Assembly: GCF_900112475.1 (NCBI RefSeq)
Contig: NZ_FOLW01000001.1
Span: 248,001-312,000 of the forward strand
DNA from: Pragia fontium DSM 5563 = ATCC 49100
GTDB lineage: Bacteria > Pseudomonadota > Gammaproteobacteria > Enterobacterales > Enterobacteriaceae
DNA: 64,000 bases
Direction of reading: 5' to 3'
A program made the translations under genes and the position numbers. Every line of letters begins with the position of its first letter. Positions within the stretch are counted from its first letter, which is position 1. A model generated the notes under the pieces. The model did no database searches, was not told where the DNA came from, and worked only from the letters and a program-made list of their open reading frames with translations. This document shows, piece after piece, positions 30,685-40,190 of this stretch.

Positions 30685-31153
30685 TCATAACCACCTTGAA
30701 TCATTGTTAAGGATTAAGCAGAATTATTGCCTGCAAACCGCGATCGCTCCGCAACTTAGCGGGTGAAATACCGATAGAATCAGCGATTAAACTTCAATCA
30801 TGCAATTGCCAGACCAATATTTTCATTAATATGAAAACCAATAAGTTACGCCCAAACCCTATGCAGTATTGACCTAAAACGTCGCCTTAAGACGACAAAA
30901 CCTCATATATCAGTAACAATCTAATAACGTCGCGCAATAACTTATTGAGTTAGTTGAATACTTAATGTCATCTATTGGCAACACGGCAGAAAAAACATCG
31001 GGAAAAATAACAAAAAAAACGATTCACGCTTGGCTTAACTATAAAACAGCCAAAGTAAACTGCCGTCTAGCGCACAAAAACTTTGTAAGCATGTTTATAT
31101 TTAGCAAAGGAAACTCAAGCGTATAAAAAAGATATGTGACCGGAGGGTCAGGT
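30685..31153. other. Gap between osmY and the fimbrial array
   Basis: About 470 bases hold the osmY promoter region and the boundary between core chromosome and fimbrial array. No gene, tRNA or attachment site was seen. AT content rises from about 30900 onwards. Confidence 0.4.
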
Positions 31154-31232
31154 TTTCAAACGAGACTGGGGCAAAACGTGGAAAAAGAGAAACCACGTTT
31201 TGCCTGACGGTAGATCAATAGGAATAGCTAAA
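31154..31232. repeat. Adhesin-tail repeat R1 with hairpin, copy 1
   Basis: CAAAACGTGG (31172-31181) and CCACGTTTTG (31193-31202) form a perfect 10-bp stem right after an orphan adhesin gene. The same unit recurs at 41827, about 51827 and about 61735. It might terminate transcription, though neither side has a long T-run. Confidence 0.7.
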
Positions 31233-32198
31233 TTAATCGTGTGTTGCGATTAGCCAAGCGCTACCGCTTATAGCACCATTGCCAGTAATCTGGGAAAGTT
31301 CGCTGCTGACCGTAAAGGTTTTCGATGTCTGAATCTCCGCATGAATACTTCTGGCTGAGGCTCCGGTTTGCGGATCGGTAATGGTTAGCTTAGACACCGC
31401 GCCGACTTTTCCTGATGTGTCTTTCAATGGCAGAGCCCCATTCCCATCGGCCTCATAGCTCAGCGTGAATGTCGCCTTGACTGGCGTCAAGCAGTCATAA
31501 GTAATAGGGGCAGACATGCGATGATAGGCCAGACCTCGAGACACCACTCCATGATTAATCGTCAGGGCTATGGGACTGACAGTACAGGTGGTGGATAACT
31601 CTATGTTTCCCCCCTTCAACACTATCGGAATAGCATAAGTCTTCCCTGTCTCCCCGATGTCTCCACCAAAACTGCGAATATAGCCGCCCAATGGCATAGA
31701 GGGAAAAGTAATTAAATTATCAATCGGCCGATGTTTGACATAAAAGAACAGGGTAATCGGAAAGGCATTCGCCAAATGCTGGGCCGGTGGATTTGCCGCT
31801 ACCCCCCGATTAGAACAAACATCTGACTCTTTATGTGACCATGTGTGAATGGCACCGTTAGCCGCCGATGCAGCCATGGATAAGTTGTCGTTAATCCGAA
31901 AACGCCCATCAGAACCTCGCGGTAAATCAATCTGCACAAAATGCCCTACTGCACCAGGCGGCAGATTTTGGGGGCCACAATTGACCATACCGCTTACCGT
32001 ACTAGCACTGACAGTGAATGTCGTTATCAGGCCGCTATCCTTATCAGTCTTACCGCTAATGGTTACCTCAGACTTCGCTGGGTATTTAGAATCTACCGTA
32101 ACATTATAAGCAGCCACCGCTGGCCTGATAGCCAGCAAGCCGATCAATAACCCCAGCCCCCATGCAGCGCAGTATTTTATGTTGTTTGTTCTATTCAT
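31233..32198 (-). CDS. Orphan two-domain fimbrial tip adhesin 1
   Basis: The about 321-residue secreted protein has a signal peptide (GLGLLIGLLAIRPAVAA), an N-terminal receptor-type domain with Cys at VNCGPQNLPPG and DVCSNRG, the linker block FYVKHRPIDNLITFPSMPLG, and a C-terminal pilin domain (Cys pair TTCTVSP and YDCLTPV) ending GSAWLIATHD. It resembles the operon adhesins closely in the C-terminal half. I use the internal ATG at 32198 (MNRTNN), which aligns with the start of the operon 3 adhesin; ATG 32228 is possible. No usher or chaperone is adjacent; a copy of the pilin promoter lies about 290 bases upstream. Confidence 0.82.
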   Translation of the reverse strand: MNRTNNIKYCAAWGLGLLIGLLAIRPAVAAYNVTVDSKYPAKSEVTISGKTDKDSGLITTFTVSASTVSGMVNCGPQNLPPGAVGHFVQIDLPRGSDGRFRINDNLSMAASAANGAIHTWSHKESDVCSNRGVAANPPAQHLANAFPITLFFYVKHRPIDNLITFPSMPLGGYIRSFGGDIGETGKTYAIPIVLKGGNIELSTTCTVSPIALTINHGVVSRGLAYHRMSAPITYDCLTPVKATFTLSYEADGNGALPLKDTSGKVGAVSKLTITDPQTGASARSIHAEIQTSKTFTVSSELSQITGNGAISGSAWLIATHD

Positions 32199-32486
32199 CT
32201 GTTTATGCCCCATATCCCTATTATCCAAAAGTCTTTCAGCACATTTATTGACATATCACTGTCATACGCTTTCCGCCAATGCTGGGACCTCTGTGACTCA
32301 ACATTGGTATTCTCCCCTGATAATTTCCGGTTCATCCCCCCTTCGCTAGAGTGGTAACAATCAGACATCGCTGGTCAGCCTCAGCCCGATGTCACGCCAA
32401 AAATCAAACAGAAAGGGATTAATATCATTGTCCCCCGAGTCAGCATTGACTGCTGACTCAGCAAGAAGTAATACAAACAGTTCAGG

Positions 32487-32723
32487 TTAAATCTGCGCCT
32501 CCATATATAAAGATACCTCCTAAGATCTTTACGTTAAAAAACGACAAAACCACTTCAAATAAATCAAAAAACAACCCTTTAACCAATAAAAATGACAAAT
32601 TAAACCGGTATTAAACCAGAAAAAAAATAATAAAATACAAATCTACACAGTATTTAAATATCATTCAATCGAAAGAAATCAGATAACAACCCGCTATTTT
32701 ATCTACATTTATCATTATACATA
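32487..32723 (-). promoter_or_regulatory. Pilin-type promoter region in front of orphan adhesin 1
   Basis: Block 32487-32540 repeats the pilin promoter box (CTGCGCCTCCATATATAAAG on the plus strand), and 32648-32723 repeats the upstream block found before the pilin genes, ending ATTATACATAAA. This copy is the more diverged of the five full ones. Confidence 0.6.
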
Positions 32724-33161
32724 AATAGCCAGAATAAAAAATCAATAAAAAACAACTACACGATCAAATGAACCAATAAAAATAATTTAAATGATAATTA
32801 AACCAAAAAATAGAATATTAGATATAAATGAATGAATAAAACAACAAAATATACCAATGGACTCAAAAATATTAATTAATGAAATCACTCAAAAAAATAA
32901 AAATGCATTAAATATCAATTAGATAAATAAATTTCAACAAGATTTATAACATAAAACAATTCGATATAAAAATAAATATCAAAAAATACCAACCATATGA
33001 AAAAATAAGTATTCAGTGTAATAACGAAGTAATAAGAATATACCTATCTCTACAAATAATTTCATTAAACCAACACATTCTCATACAAGACTCATTAAAA
33101 AAACCCCAAATAGCACCCAGCAGATATCGGCATTATGAAGAAAATCATCGAGAGATTAATG
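32724..33161. other. AT-rich non-coding stretch
   Basis: The stretch is dominated by A runs on the plus strand, with no credible gene. It may be a silencing (H-NS-like) region, which is inferred from composition only. Confidence 0.5.
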
Positions 33162-33192
33162 AAAAATAGCCCAGTGAAACATCACTGGGCTA
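33162..33192 (-). terminator. Terminator of fimbrial operon 1
   Basis: On the minus strand AGCCCAGTGA, a four-base loop and TCACTGGGCT (33168-33177 with 33182-33191) are followed by ATTTTTC. It is about 170 bases past the InsA-like gene; the stretch between shows no gene. Confidence 0.85.
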
Positions 33193-33363
33193 TCTTAATT
33201 TCAGGCAAAGTAAAAAATTAATATTATTGAACGTTACGATACGTAATATCCCGATAAAATTACTGAGTTAAATTGAGATTGATCTCGTTGGCATGACATA
33301 GTTTTGGTTATCATACCGCCCCTACCATCAGATCGTTATTAGCAATAGAACACAATATGCCAA

Positions 33364-33657
33364 TTAACCTTTATCTAACTCAAGACTTAAAATAATTTTA
33401 TTCACTCGGCGTATCGGCCAACCGGATTTTTTACTGATTTCATCGGTCGACAGTCCCTGACTTAAAAAACCAGCCATCATGGTTTTAACCTGATGCTCCC
33501 AACTAGTGTAAATATAATCATTCTGAAAGGTCTTGCTACAGGACGAACACCAAAAACGCTGCATACCTGATTTTGACTTACCGTGCTTCCGCACCGCGGT
33601 TCCTGAACCGCAATATTGACAAATAATATTTCTTCTTAAATTTAACATGTTAGCCAT
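33364..33657 (-). CDS. InsA-like zinc-ribbon/HTH protein, operon 1
   Basis: The 97-residue protein has a zinc ribbon (CQYC near residue 13, CSSC about 23 residues later, in IICQYCGSG...GMQRFWCSSCSKTFQ), then LSQGLSTDEISKKSGWPIRRVNKII, a helix-turn-helix. IS1 InsA has the same arrangement: CPSC, [20 protein letters not shown], then an HTH. InsA binds IS1 ends and represses transcription. No InsB or IS1 end is nearby. It is the last gene of fimbrial operon 1, like mrpJ in Proteus, so a regulatory role is inferred. ATG 33657 is chosen over 33738 by comparison with the paralogues. Confidence 0.82.
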   Translation of the reverse strand: MANMLNLRRNIICQYCGSGTAVRKHGKSKSGMQRFWCSSCSKTFQNDYIYTSWEHQVKTMMAGFLSQGLSTDEISKKSGWPIRRVNKIILSLELDKG

Positions 33658-33753
33658 CACCCAATAAAAAATAAGTTTTAACCTGATAACATCCCATCGT
33701 CTTACTTCATTACGCAGGTCGCTAGCTAGCGCCCGCACAGCGCTCTCGTTTAA

Positions 33754-34737
33754 TTAATCATGCGTCGCGATTAGCCAGGCGCTGCCGCTGACTAAACCGC
33801 TGCCGGTAATCTGGGAAAGTTCACTGCTGACCGTAAAGGTTTTTGCTGTCTGAATCTCCGCATGAATACTTCTGCCTGAAGCTCCGGTTTGCGGATCGGT
33901 AATGGTCAGCTTAGACACCGCACCGACTCCTCCTAAGGAGTCTTTCAACGGCAGCGCACCATTTCTATCAGCCTCATAGCTCAGCGTAAACGTCGCCTTA
34001 ACAGGCGTCTTGCAGGCATAAGTAATCGGGGCTGCCATACGATGAGAGACCAGACCTCGAGGCACCGTTCCATGATTGATCGTCAGGGATTGGGGACTAA
34101 CAGTACAAGCAGTATCTAGCGATATGGTTCCCCCAGTTAGCACAATGGGAATGGCATAAACCTTCTCACGCGAGCCAATTTGTGCCCCAAAAGCGCGAAT
34201 ATAGCCGCCCAATGGCATAGAAGGAAAAGTAATTAAATTATCAATCGGCCGATGTTTGACATAAAAATACAGAGTAATAGGATATGCATTCGCCAAAGCC
34301 TGAGCAGATTCATATTGATATAAACCCTTATTAGAACAAACCGCTGAATATATATCATCTGACCATGTATTCACTGCTGTACCATCCTTTGCCGACGCTG
34401 ACATGGATAAGTTGTCGTTAATCCGAAAACGTCCGTTGCTCTCTCGCGGCAAATCAATCATAGTAAAGTGATATGCTGCGCCAGGCGGCAGGTTTCTGGG
34501 GCCACAATCTACCTGGCCACTTACCGTACCCGCCCTGACAATGAATGTCGTTATCAGCCCGGTATCCTCTTTCGTATCAGCGCTAATGATCACTTTGGAA
34601 ATAGCTCGATTATATTTATATGGTATTACATTATAAGGAGGCTCATTAGCAGCCACCACCGACCTGATAGCCAGCAAGCCGATCAATAACCCGAGACCCC
34701 ACACGGTGAAAAATTTTATTTTGCCTGTTTCGCTCAT
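33754..34737 (-). CDS. Fimbrial tip adhesin, operon 1
   Basis: The about 327-residue secreted two-domain adhesin has a signal peptide (WGLGLLIGLLAIRSVVAA), an N-terminal domain with VDCGPRNLPPGAAYHF and IDLPRESNGRFRINDN, the linker FYVKHRPIDNLITFPSM and a C-terminal pilin domain with TACTVSPQSLTINHG and TFTLSYEADRNGALPLKD. The C-terminus lacks a further strand for a next subunit, as expected at a fibre tip. The start ATG at 34737 has GGAAG nine to ten bases upstream. It follows a minor pilin by 47 bases. Confidence 0.85.
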   Translation of the reverse strand: MSETGKIKFFTVWGLGLLIGLLAIRSVVAANEPPYNVIPYKYNRAISKVIISADTKEDTGLITTFIVRAGTVSGQVDCGPRNLPPGAAYHFTMIDLPRESNGRFRINDNLSMSASAKDGTAVNTWSDDIYSAVCSNKGLYQYESAQALANAYPITLYFYVKHRPIDNLITFPSMPLGGYIRAFGAQIGSREKVYAIPIVLTGGTISLDTACTVSPQSLTINHGTVPRGLVSHRMAAPITYACKTPVKATFTLSYEADRNGALPLKDSLGGVGAVSKLTITDPQTGASGRSIHAEIQTAKTFTVSSELSQITGSGLVSGSAWLIATHD

Positions 34738-34784
34738 CTGTTTATTCTTCCCCATCTAATCAAGGATATATTTAGCGCATCTCA

Positions 34785-35291
34785 CTACATATAACTGGCA
34801 AACAACGACGCACCGGCGCTAAACTCCCCGCCCTCCACCACTGTGATACCATCCGGAATAACCACTTGCCCGGTCAGCGTAAAAAAACCGGCCTGTATCG
34901 GTAGCCACTGGCCAATATTTAATGGGTTTTTGTTGTAGGTTAACGCGATGCCCACCTCAGTCATCGAAGTGCTCAACACATTTGACCCCATATTTCTCAT
35001 CACCCCATAGGCCGTGGGCGTCAGATACATTTTTAAGCTCTTACCCGCCGGTGCTCCGGCAGTACAGTTAACCTTGATCCCGACCGACCGCTCGGCTTTC
35101 GCCGTACCGGCATGCTGTACCAGCACATCATCAAACCGCATTTCCAACTGCGACTGACCGTTTACACCGGTGACTTGACACACCGGTGCGACTATCACTG
35201 CGCTGACCGTCACTGGCACGTCCGCCTGTACAGCCGCACTCGCCAACATCAGGCTTAACAGACCTAAGCCATATCGCCATCCATTTCGCAT
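34785..35291 (-). CDS. Minor fimbrial subunit, operon 1 (second)
   Basis: The 168-residue protein has a signal peptide (MRNGWRYGLGLLSLMLASAAVQA), then PVTVSAVIVAPVCQVTGVNG, a pilin-type donor strand and first Cys, and a second Cys at VNCTAGAPAGKSLKMYLTP. It ends FSAGASLFASYM, a pilin-like aromatic C-terminus. It probably links the shaft and the tip adhesin. The ribosome binding site (TAGGAGA) overlaps the stop codon of the preceding minor subunit, suggesting coupled translation. Confidence 0.85.
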   Translation of the reverse strand: MRNGWRYGLGLLSLMLASAAVQADVPVTVSAVIVAPVCQVTGVNGQSQLEMRFDDVLVQHAGTAKAERSVGIKVNCTAGAPAGKSLKMYLTPTAYGVMRNMGSNVLSTSMTEVGIALTYNKNPLNIGQWLPIQAGFFTLTGQVVIPDGITVVEGGEFSAGASLFASYM

Positions 35292-35300
35292 CGTCTTCTC

Positions 35301-35831
35301 CTACTGATAGTCAACTTCGACCGTGACCGTCGCGCTATAGCGGTCTGCTTTCACCGCCCCCGGCGCCAGCGCATACGCACCAAACTGATAGCGGTTAACC
35401 CCTCCGGTGCCGATTTGAGTGAGGGTTCCGGCGCTCATCTCTCGCCCCAGAACAATGGCCTGACCGGCACCGTCTTCCAGGCCGATCACCAGACCGGTAT
35501 TGCCGCTGGTAGCTAACATGGCTACCCCGTTAACCAGTTGGGTCTGCGTACTGCTAAAGGTCAGTTTTACCGTTTTCCCCAGCATGGTCGGCGTACACCC
35601 TTTCAAACCAAAGAAAAAGGGCGCGGTTTCCGTACGCTTATTACGATCGAAGAAATGTAACGTCTTAGTGGGTAAAATCACTTCCTGATGGCCGCCTTCC
35701 TGCTCAAGTTCACAGCTTTCCAACAGCAACGTCCCGTTAAACGTCACATCCAGATGATTAGCCGCCCTGCTCTCAAGAGATAACAACGCTAATAGCAGAC
35801 AGACACTTCCCCCTATCCATCCTCTGTTCAT
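35301..35831 (-). CDS. Minor fimbrial subunit, operon 1 (first)
   Basis: The 176-residue protein has a signal peptide (GGSVCLLLALLSLESRA), donor strand NHLDVTFNGTLLLESCELE with the first Cys, second Cys in FFGLKGCTPTMLGK, and the C-terminus SATVTVEVDYQ. The start at 35831 (MNRGW) is chosen because GAAGAGA lies before it and the operon 2 homologue begins there; an ATG at 35864 would overlap the chaperone gene. It is a probable shaft or tip adaptor. Confidence 0.86.
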   Translation of the reverse strand: MNRGWIGGSVCLLLALLSLESRAANHLDVTFNGTLLLESCELEQEGGHQEVILPTKTLHFFDRNKRTETAPFFFGLKGCTPTMLGKTVKLTFSSTQTQLVNGVAMLATSGNTGLVIGLEDGAGQAIVLGREMSAGTLTQIGTGGVNRYQFGAYALAPGAVKADRYSATVTVEVDYQ

Positions 35832-35848
35832 CGTCTCTTCCACCTCGT

Positions 35849-36571
35849 TTAACGTGCCACGCACCGACTGCCGCTACAGCGAAACGCCAGCGTAGGACGG
35901 CCACCGTAATCATTGATATAGGTTAAGTAAGGCTTGCCATACGCCGCGCTTTTCACCCGAGCACTGCTGTTTGGCGACAGCATCACCGTCTCAAAATCCC
36001 CTTCCAGTGACTGTTTTTCACTGCCGCCCAAACCAATCACCGTGATGTAATACGGAGTGGGGTTCTCTATCCGATAGCCACCACCTTCAGCATGTAACAC
36101 CAACTGATCCTGCCACACAGAATCGGGAGCACGCTTCAGCGCCTTCGGCCGATAAAACAGTTTGATTTTGGTTTGCAGGGCAATCTGTAACACATTCGGC
36201 TTGTCACTCACCGGTGGAATTTCCCGCAGGTTCAAATAAAACAGTGACTCTTTATCCTGTGGCAGTTGACTGGACGCCGCCGCAGTAATGCGGATCATAC
36301 TTTTCGCCCCCGGCTCCAACCGCTGTACCGGCGGCGTGATCACCAGTGGACCGGTCATCAACTTATTCTGCTGCTCATCTTCCAGCCAGGCCTGCGCCAG
36401 ATAGGGCTGTTGCTGATTATCATTGTTGATATTCAGGCTGACGGACTTGCCGCCGCCATCAAACACCACTCGGGTACGATCCAGCGTCACCGCTGCTTGA
36501 CCGGATAAAGGTAACAACAGCAAGGTGATAAAAATCCCAATAATGCGGGCGGTAATTTGTTTGTTTTTCAT
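35849..36571 (-). CDS. Periplasmic fimbrial chaperone, operon 1
   Basis: This PapD/FimC-type chaperone of about 240 residues has a signal peptide (IIGIFITLLLLPLSGQAA), subunit-anchoring Arg in VTLDRTRVVFDGG, the ESLFYLNLREIPP G1-strand approach, and QIALQTKIKLFYRPKAL, with the second conserved basic residue. It has the short-loop (FGS) form. The start at 36571 (MKNKQ) is eight to nine bases after AAGTGAG. It lies five codons beyond the usher gene. Confidence 0.92.
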   Translation of the reverse strand: MKNKQITARIIGIFITLLLLPLSGQAAVTLDRTRVVFDGGGKSVSLNINNDNQQQPYLAQAWLEDEQQNKLMTGPLVITPPVQRLEPGAKSMIRITAAASSQLPQDKESLFYLNLREIPPVSDKPNVLQIALQTKIKLFYRPKALKRAPDSVWQDQLVLHAEGGGYRIENPTPYYITVIGLGGSEKQSLEGDFETVMLSPNSSARVKSAAYGKPYLTYINDYGGRPTLAFRCSGSRCVAR

Positions 36572-36596
36572 ATTGATTGACTCACTTATCATTCAT

Positions 36597-39104
36597 TTAA
36601 TTGGACACAGTCGTCTGGCAAGGTAATAACAGATTCGATTCACCTATCTCCGCCGGCAGGCTAACCTGACACTGGACTTTTCCAGCCCATTCCACCTTCA
36701 GCGTACTTTCTGGTGAAATACCGCTAAGCCAAGCCAGTCCTTGTTCTCCGACCAGACCCACTTCACGCCCTCGGCTGTCTCTGACGCTGGCACCAAACGG
36801 CGGGTAGCTGCTGTCCGCCAGTCTTAAGACCGCAAACACTTTGGCGCCCTGCAATACCGAAAACTTACGATAGCCAATCGCCCCTTCCGTCAGCGCAGCT
36901 TCTACTACCCCTTGAGTCGCTTCAACATCGTCCGGTAAGGTATCCAAATCAATTCTGGCGGTGGTGCGGTAATAACTGTTCACATCCCCCAGCACCCCGA
37001 TCCCCCAAGCGTTACTCTTAACACCGCGACCGTCTAACGGTACGCCAGCGACCCCGTCGGTACTCAGCATCAGACGGGTGCTACCGTTATATCCCGCAGG
37101 ATGCAGTGCCGCCCCTTGTCCGGTGACGGTAAAACCACCGCTGGCGCTCAGCCCCACGGAAGAACTGCCCCGCTCTTCAACAGCCACATTGCCGCTGACG
37201 CGGGACCAGTCACCGTTATGGGTGTACATGCCATTAAATTGACCATTGCTTCCCTCGTCCCCACCGCTATCAATACCGGCATTCAGGCTGTAACTGTCCT
37301 GCCCTACCGTGTCGTAATACCCCACCTGCTGGCTATAGCGTCCGCTGCGACGACTGCCGTTATAGCTCATCGTGCCACTGCCCAGCGGCACCGACACCAT
37401 CACACTGAACATATTTTCCTGACGTCCCTGATATTGGCTACGGGTCACCGTGCCATTCACCGACAGGTTTCTTAAATCCAGCGACGGCAGGTTAAAATAG
37501 GTACCCACGCTGCCACCAAACTGTTCGGTATCACCCTGATCCCAGTAGGTCTGACGCTCATAGTTCAGCCCCAGTGAAAAATCATCAAAACGCTTATTAA
37601 CGTTTACCTGATAGCGCTCTTTCTGCTGACCCCGGTCGCCGCCCCGATAACGTTTATCCAAATATTCCTGCATACTGAGGAAGTTTTTCTCCGAGAAGCG
37701 ATAACCTGCAAACGTCACGTCCGCATCCATCTGGTCAAAAAACTTGGAGTAACTGAGCCGCCAGGATTTGCCTTTCTGATCCGCTTTATCCGGGAATCGC
37801 GCGGAGGTCTGAGTGACGTCCAGTGCCATGGTGCCCAGCAGGAACAGATCGCGCCCCACCCCCAACGCCGCTGCCTGATAGTCTTGCGAGACGGTGCCCC
37901 CCCCGTAGACTGACCAGGCATTACTGACCCCCCAACTGATTTCACCGGAGACGAACGTCTGCCCTTGCAGATCGTGCTCCCAGGTACTGGGCCGCCCGGT
38001 AATGAACTGATAACGTACCTGTCCCGGTCGGGTTAGGTAGGGCACCGATGCCGTGGATACGCTAAATGTGCGCTCTTCGCCATTTTGTTCGGTAATGGTG
38101 ACGTCTAAGGTGCCACGAATGGCGCTGTCCAGACTCTGAATACGAAACGGACCCGCTGGCACAACACTGTCATACACTTTTCGCCCCTGTTGGGTGACCG
38201 TCACCCGGGCATTGGTATTGGCCACGCCGATAATTTCCGGCGCATAATCCCTTAAACGGGGTGCTAACATCTGATCATCGCTGGCCAGTTTCAGGCCGGT
38301 ATAACGCCAGGAATCAAACAAAGAGGAGTTCACATAGTCTTCCCCCAACGTTAGCGTGGACTGCAAACTGGGCAAAGGGCGATACAAATAAGCCCGGGTC
38401 AGGTCAAAATTTCGTTGAGAATACTTCCGTTGCCCGGAGACCTGACTGTCGCTACCCTGATAGTCGGCCCGTAAACGCCAGGCACCGGCATTCAGCCCGG
38501 CGGTGCCGTTAAAGCTGATATCCCGCTGGCGCTGGCCGTCCTTATAACGGCTAAACGAAGTATTCACGTTATAATCCAGCAGTGCGCCAGCAATACCGTG
38601 ATCCCAACGGGAAGGCGGTAGCCAGGTATCATCGCTGTACTCCAGCCAGGCCTGAGGTAAATTGATTTCCAGCGCGCCGGTACCCAGATTAGGCATCAGC
38701 GTCACCCCCGGCAGGGCACTAAAATCGATACATTGATTATCATGCCAGGTGGTCAGTTTCTTCAGGGCCTCTTCGGTTAAGCCCAGCTTTTCTGCCATCT
38801 CCGGTGCCAGACAGGCCTGCGGAAGTTCACCCTTTTCCGCTGCGGGATCCGTAGCAGACGGCAAAGGATAGAACGGTATCGTCATTTCATTACCCAGACT
38901 TTCTCCGTTCAATTTAACCTGTAATTGGTACTCACCGGGCATCACATAGCCGGTCTGAGAAAAATTCGAAAAATCAATATTCGCTTTATCTTCGGCATCG
39001 AGCATATCGATATTAAATTGGACGGCCTGTGCACTCCCAGTCATTAACATCAACAATATCGATAACGTAATACGATTTTTTATAAACCGAGGCTGAGTTG
39101 TCAT
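36597..39104 (-). CDS. Outer-membrane fimbrial usher, operon 1
   Basis: The 835-residue FimD/PapC-type usher has a signal peptide (ILLMLMTGSAQA), an N-terminal chaperone-binding domain (VQFNIDMLDAEDKANIDFSN, Cys pair CLAPEMA/CIDFSALPG), a 24-strand pore with plug near residues 245-340, including VPAGPFRIQSLDS, and C-terminal domains ending VQCQVSLPAEIGESNLLLPC. It assembles and secretes the fibre. The ribosome binding site is weak, which would keep its level below that of pilin. Confidence 0.95.
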   Translation of the reverse strand: MTTQPRFIKNRITLSILLMLMTGSAQAVQFNIDMLDAEDKANIDFSNFSQTGYVMPGEYQLQVKLNGESLGNEMTIPFYPLPSATDPAAEKGELPQACLAPEMAEKLGLTEEALKKLTTWHDNQCIDFSALPGVTLMPNLGTGALEINLPQAWLEYSDDTWLPPSRWDHGIAGALLDYNVNTSFSRYKDGQRQRDISFNGTAGLNAGAWRLRADYQGSDSQVSGQRKYSQRNFDLTRAYLYRPLPSLQSTLTLGEDYVNSSLFDSWRYTGLKLASDDQMLAPRLRDYAPEIIGVANTNARVTVTQQGRKVYDSVVPAGPFRIQSLDSAIRGTLDVTITEQNGEERTFSVSTASVPYLTRPGQVRYQFITGRPSTWEHDLQGQTFVSGEISWGVSNAWSVYGGGTVSQDYQAAALGVGRDLFLLGTMALDVTQTSARFPDKADQKGKSWRLSYSKFFDQMDADVTFAGYRFSEKNFLSMQEYLDKRYRGGDRGQQKERYQVNVNKRFDDFSLGLNYERQTYWDQGDTEQFGGSVGTYFNLPSLDLRNLSVNGTVTRSQYQGRQENMFSVMVSVPLGSGTMSYNGSRRSGRYSQQVGYYDTVGQDSYSLNAGIDSGGDEGSNGQFNGMYTHNGDWSRVSGNVAVEERGSSSVGLSASGGFTVTGQGAALHPAGYNGSTRLMLSTDGVAGVPLDGRGVKSNAWGIGVLGDVNSYYRTTARIDLDTLPDDVEATQGVVEAALTEGAIGYRKFSVLQGAKVFAVLRLADSSYPPFGASVRDSRGREVGLVGEQGLAWLSGISPESTLKVEWAGKVQCQVSLPAEIGESNLLLPCQTTVSN

Positions 39105-39307
39105 CTTTTATTCAAAGTCCTTTTCACCAGCAGTACATCACGTTTTTTACATCTCGCGATAAATCCGATTACCTACGTGTTCCTTTTATTCTGTGAAGAC
39201 TCAAAATCACTGAAGAGTCATAGCAAAAACCTACCCCGGCACCGCTAACAGGACGGGACAATCTTTTGCTATAGTTCTGCTGCAAGAAGCGTTTACACGT
39301 GGTGCTG

Positions 39308-39340
39308 ATAAAATGGCAGGACAGTGTGATGCCCTGCCAT
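39308..39340 (-). terminator. Hairpin attenuator between pilin and usher, operon 1
   Basis: On the minus strand ATGGCAGG pairs with CCTGCCAT (39333-39340 with 39313-39320), followed by TTTTATC. Placed 50 bases after the pilin stop, it would let pilin mRNA exceed usher mRNA; identical hairpins occur in operons 2 and 3. Confidence 0.75.
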
Positions 39341-39390
39341 ACAGACGAGTTCTTCTGACCGAGAATATTTTCCTCGGTTAAAGGCGTCGC

Positions 39391-39903
39391 TTATTTATAG
39401 GCAATCACGAAGGTGGTGCTGGCTTTAAAGGTACCCGGAGTAACCGCTGATTGTTCTCCTTCATTGGCTTTCAGAACGTTCGCCGTGTAGGTCAGGGTGT
39501 TCTCATCATCAATCAGGCCATTCAGGTCTAACGCCGTACCAAAGGTAATCCCCTTCAGGGTGATACCTACACCATTCGCAGTACCGACGGTTGTCAGCAT
39601 GTTTTTACCGGCCATCTGGTCAGTACTGGTGAAAGTAATAGCTGCTTTCTTACCATCCATGACACAGTTTTTTAACTTGATATCAAAGTTTTTGGTTGCC
39701 ACTCGGCCACCGTTTAGTCCTGCCAGAGACAGCTGACCAAAGTCTACTTTAATGTCCGTACCGTCCTGACCCGCCGCCAGATCGCATGGTGAATCCACCA
39801 CTTCACCGGTGAACGTTACAGTGCCCTTGTTACCGGCAGCCTGAGCGCCGAATGCAATACCGCTCGCCAGTAAAGTTGCCATGGCAATTTGAGACAGTTT
39901 CAT
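39391..39903 (-). CDS. Major fimbrial subunit (pilin), operon 1
   Basis: The 170-residue type-1-like pilin has signal peptide MKLSQIAMATLLASGIAFGA cleaved near AQA|AGNK, donor strand GTVTFTGEVVDSPCDLAAGQ (first Cys), second Cys in IKLKNCVMDG, and the penultimate-Tyr C-terminus TTFVIAYK. It is first in the operon, with AGGAAAAGGAAAAAAC before the ATG. It polymerises into the fibre shaft. The operon 2 and 3 pilins differ mainly in the middle. Confidence 0.94.
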   Translation of the reverse strand: MKLSQIAMATLLASGIAFGAQAAGNKGTVTFTGEVVDSPCDLAAGQDGTDIKVDFGQLSLAGLNGGRVATKNFDIKLKNCVMDGKKAAITFTSTDQMAGKNMLTTVGTANGVGITLKGITFGTALDLNGLIDDENTLTYTANVLKANEGEQSAVTPGTFKASTTFVIAYK

Positions 39904-39940
39904 AGTTTTTTCCTTTTCCTCTAGCTAACAACGGCACAGG

Positions 39941-40190
39941 TTCAATCTGCGCCTCCATATATAAAGATCCTTTTCAGAACCTTTACGTTAAAAAATAACT
40001 TAATCAGGCCAAACGCCTTATTCAAACCACCCTTTTTAAATCAGGGTGAGGAATGAATTTGGTCTCAATCTCGTCATAAAAACCAAGACGAAATTAAACC
40101 TCCATAAATCAAGACAGTATTTGAACATCATTTTTGGAAAGAAAATGAATAGTATCCTGCCGTTTTCTCCATGTTCGGCATTATACATAA
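39941..40190 (-). promoter_or_regulatory. Promoter and conserved upstream block of pilin operon 1
   Basis: The box at 39941-39995 reads on the minus strand AACGTAAAGG, AAAAGGATC, TTTATATATGG; it has a TATATA -10-like part but no good -35, and AAAGG-type direct repeats about 10 bases apart. The block at 40113-40190 is conserved before the other pilin genes. It may be activator-dependent, by inference. Confidence 0.6.

Noticed and set aside
33364-33738. IS1-family insertion sequence
   Set aside because: Only the InsA-like part is present, intact four times at the same operon position; no InsB, no IS1 terminal repeats and no target duplication were found.
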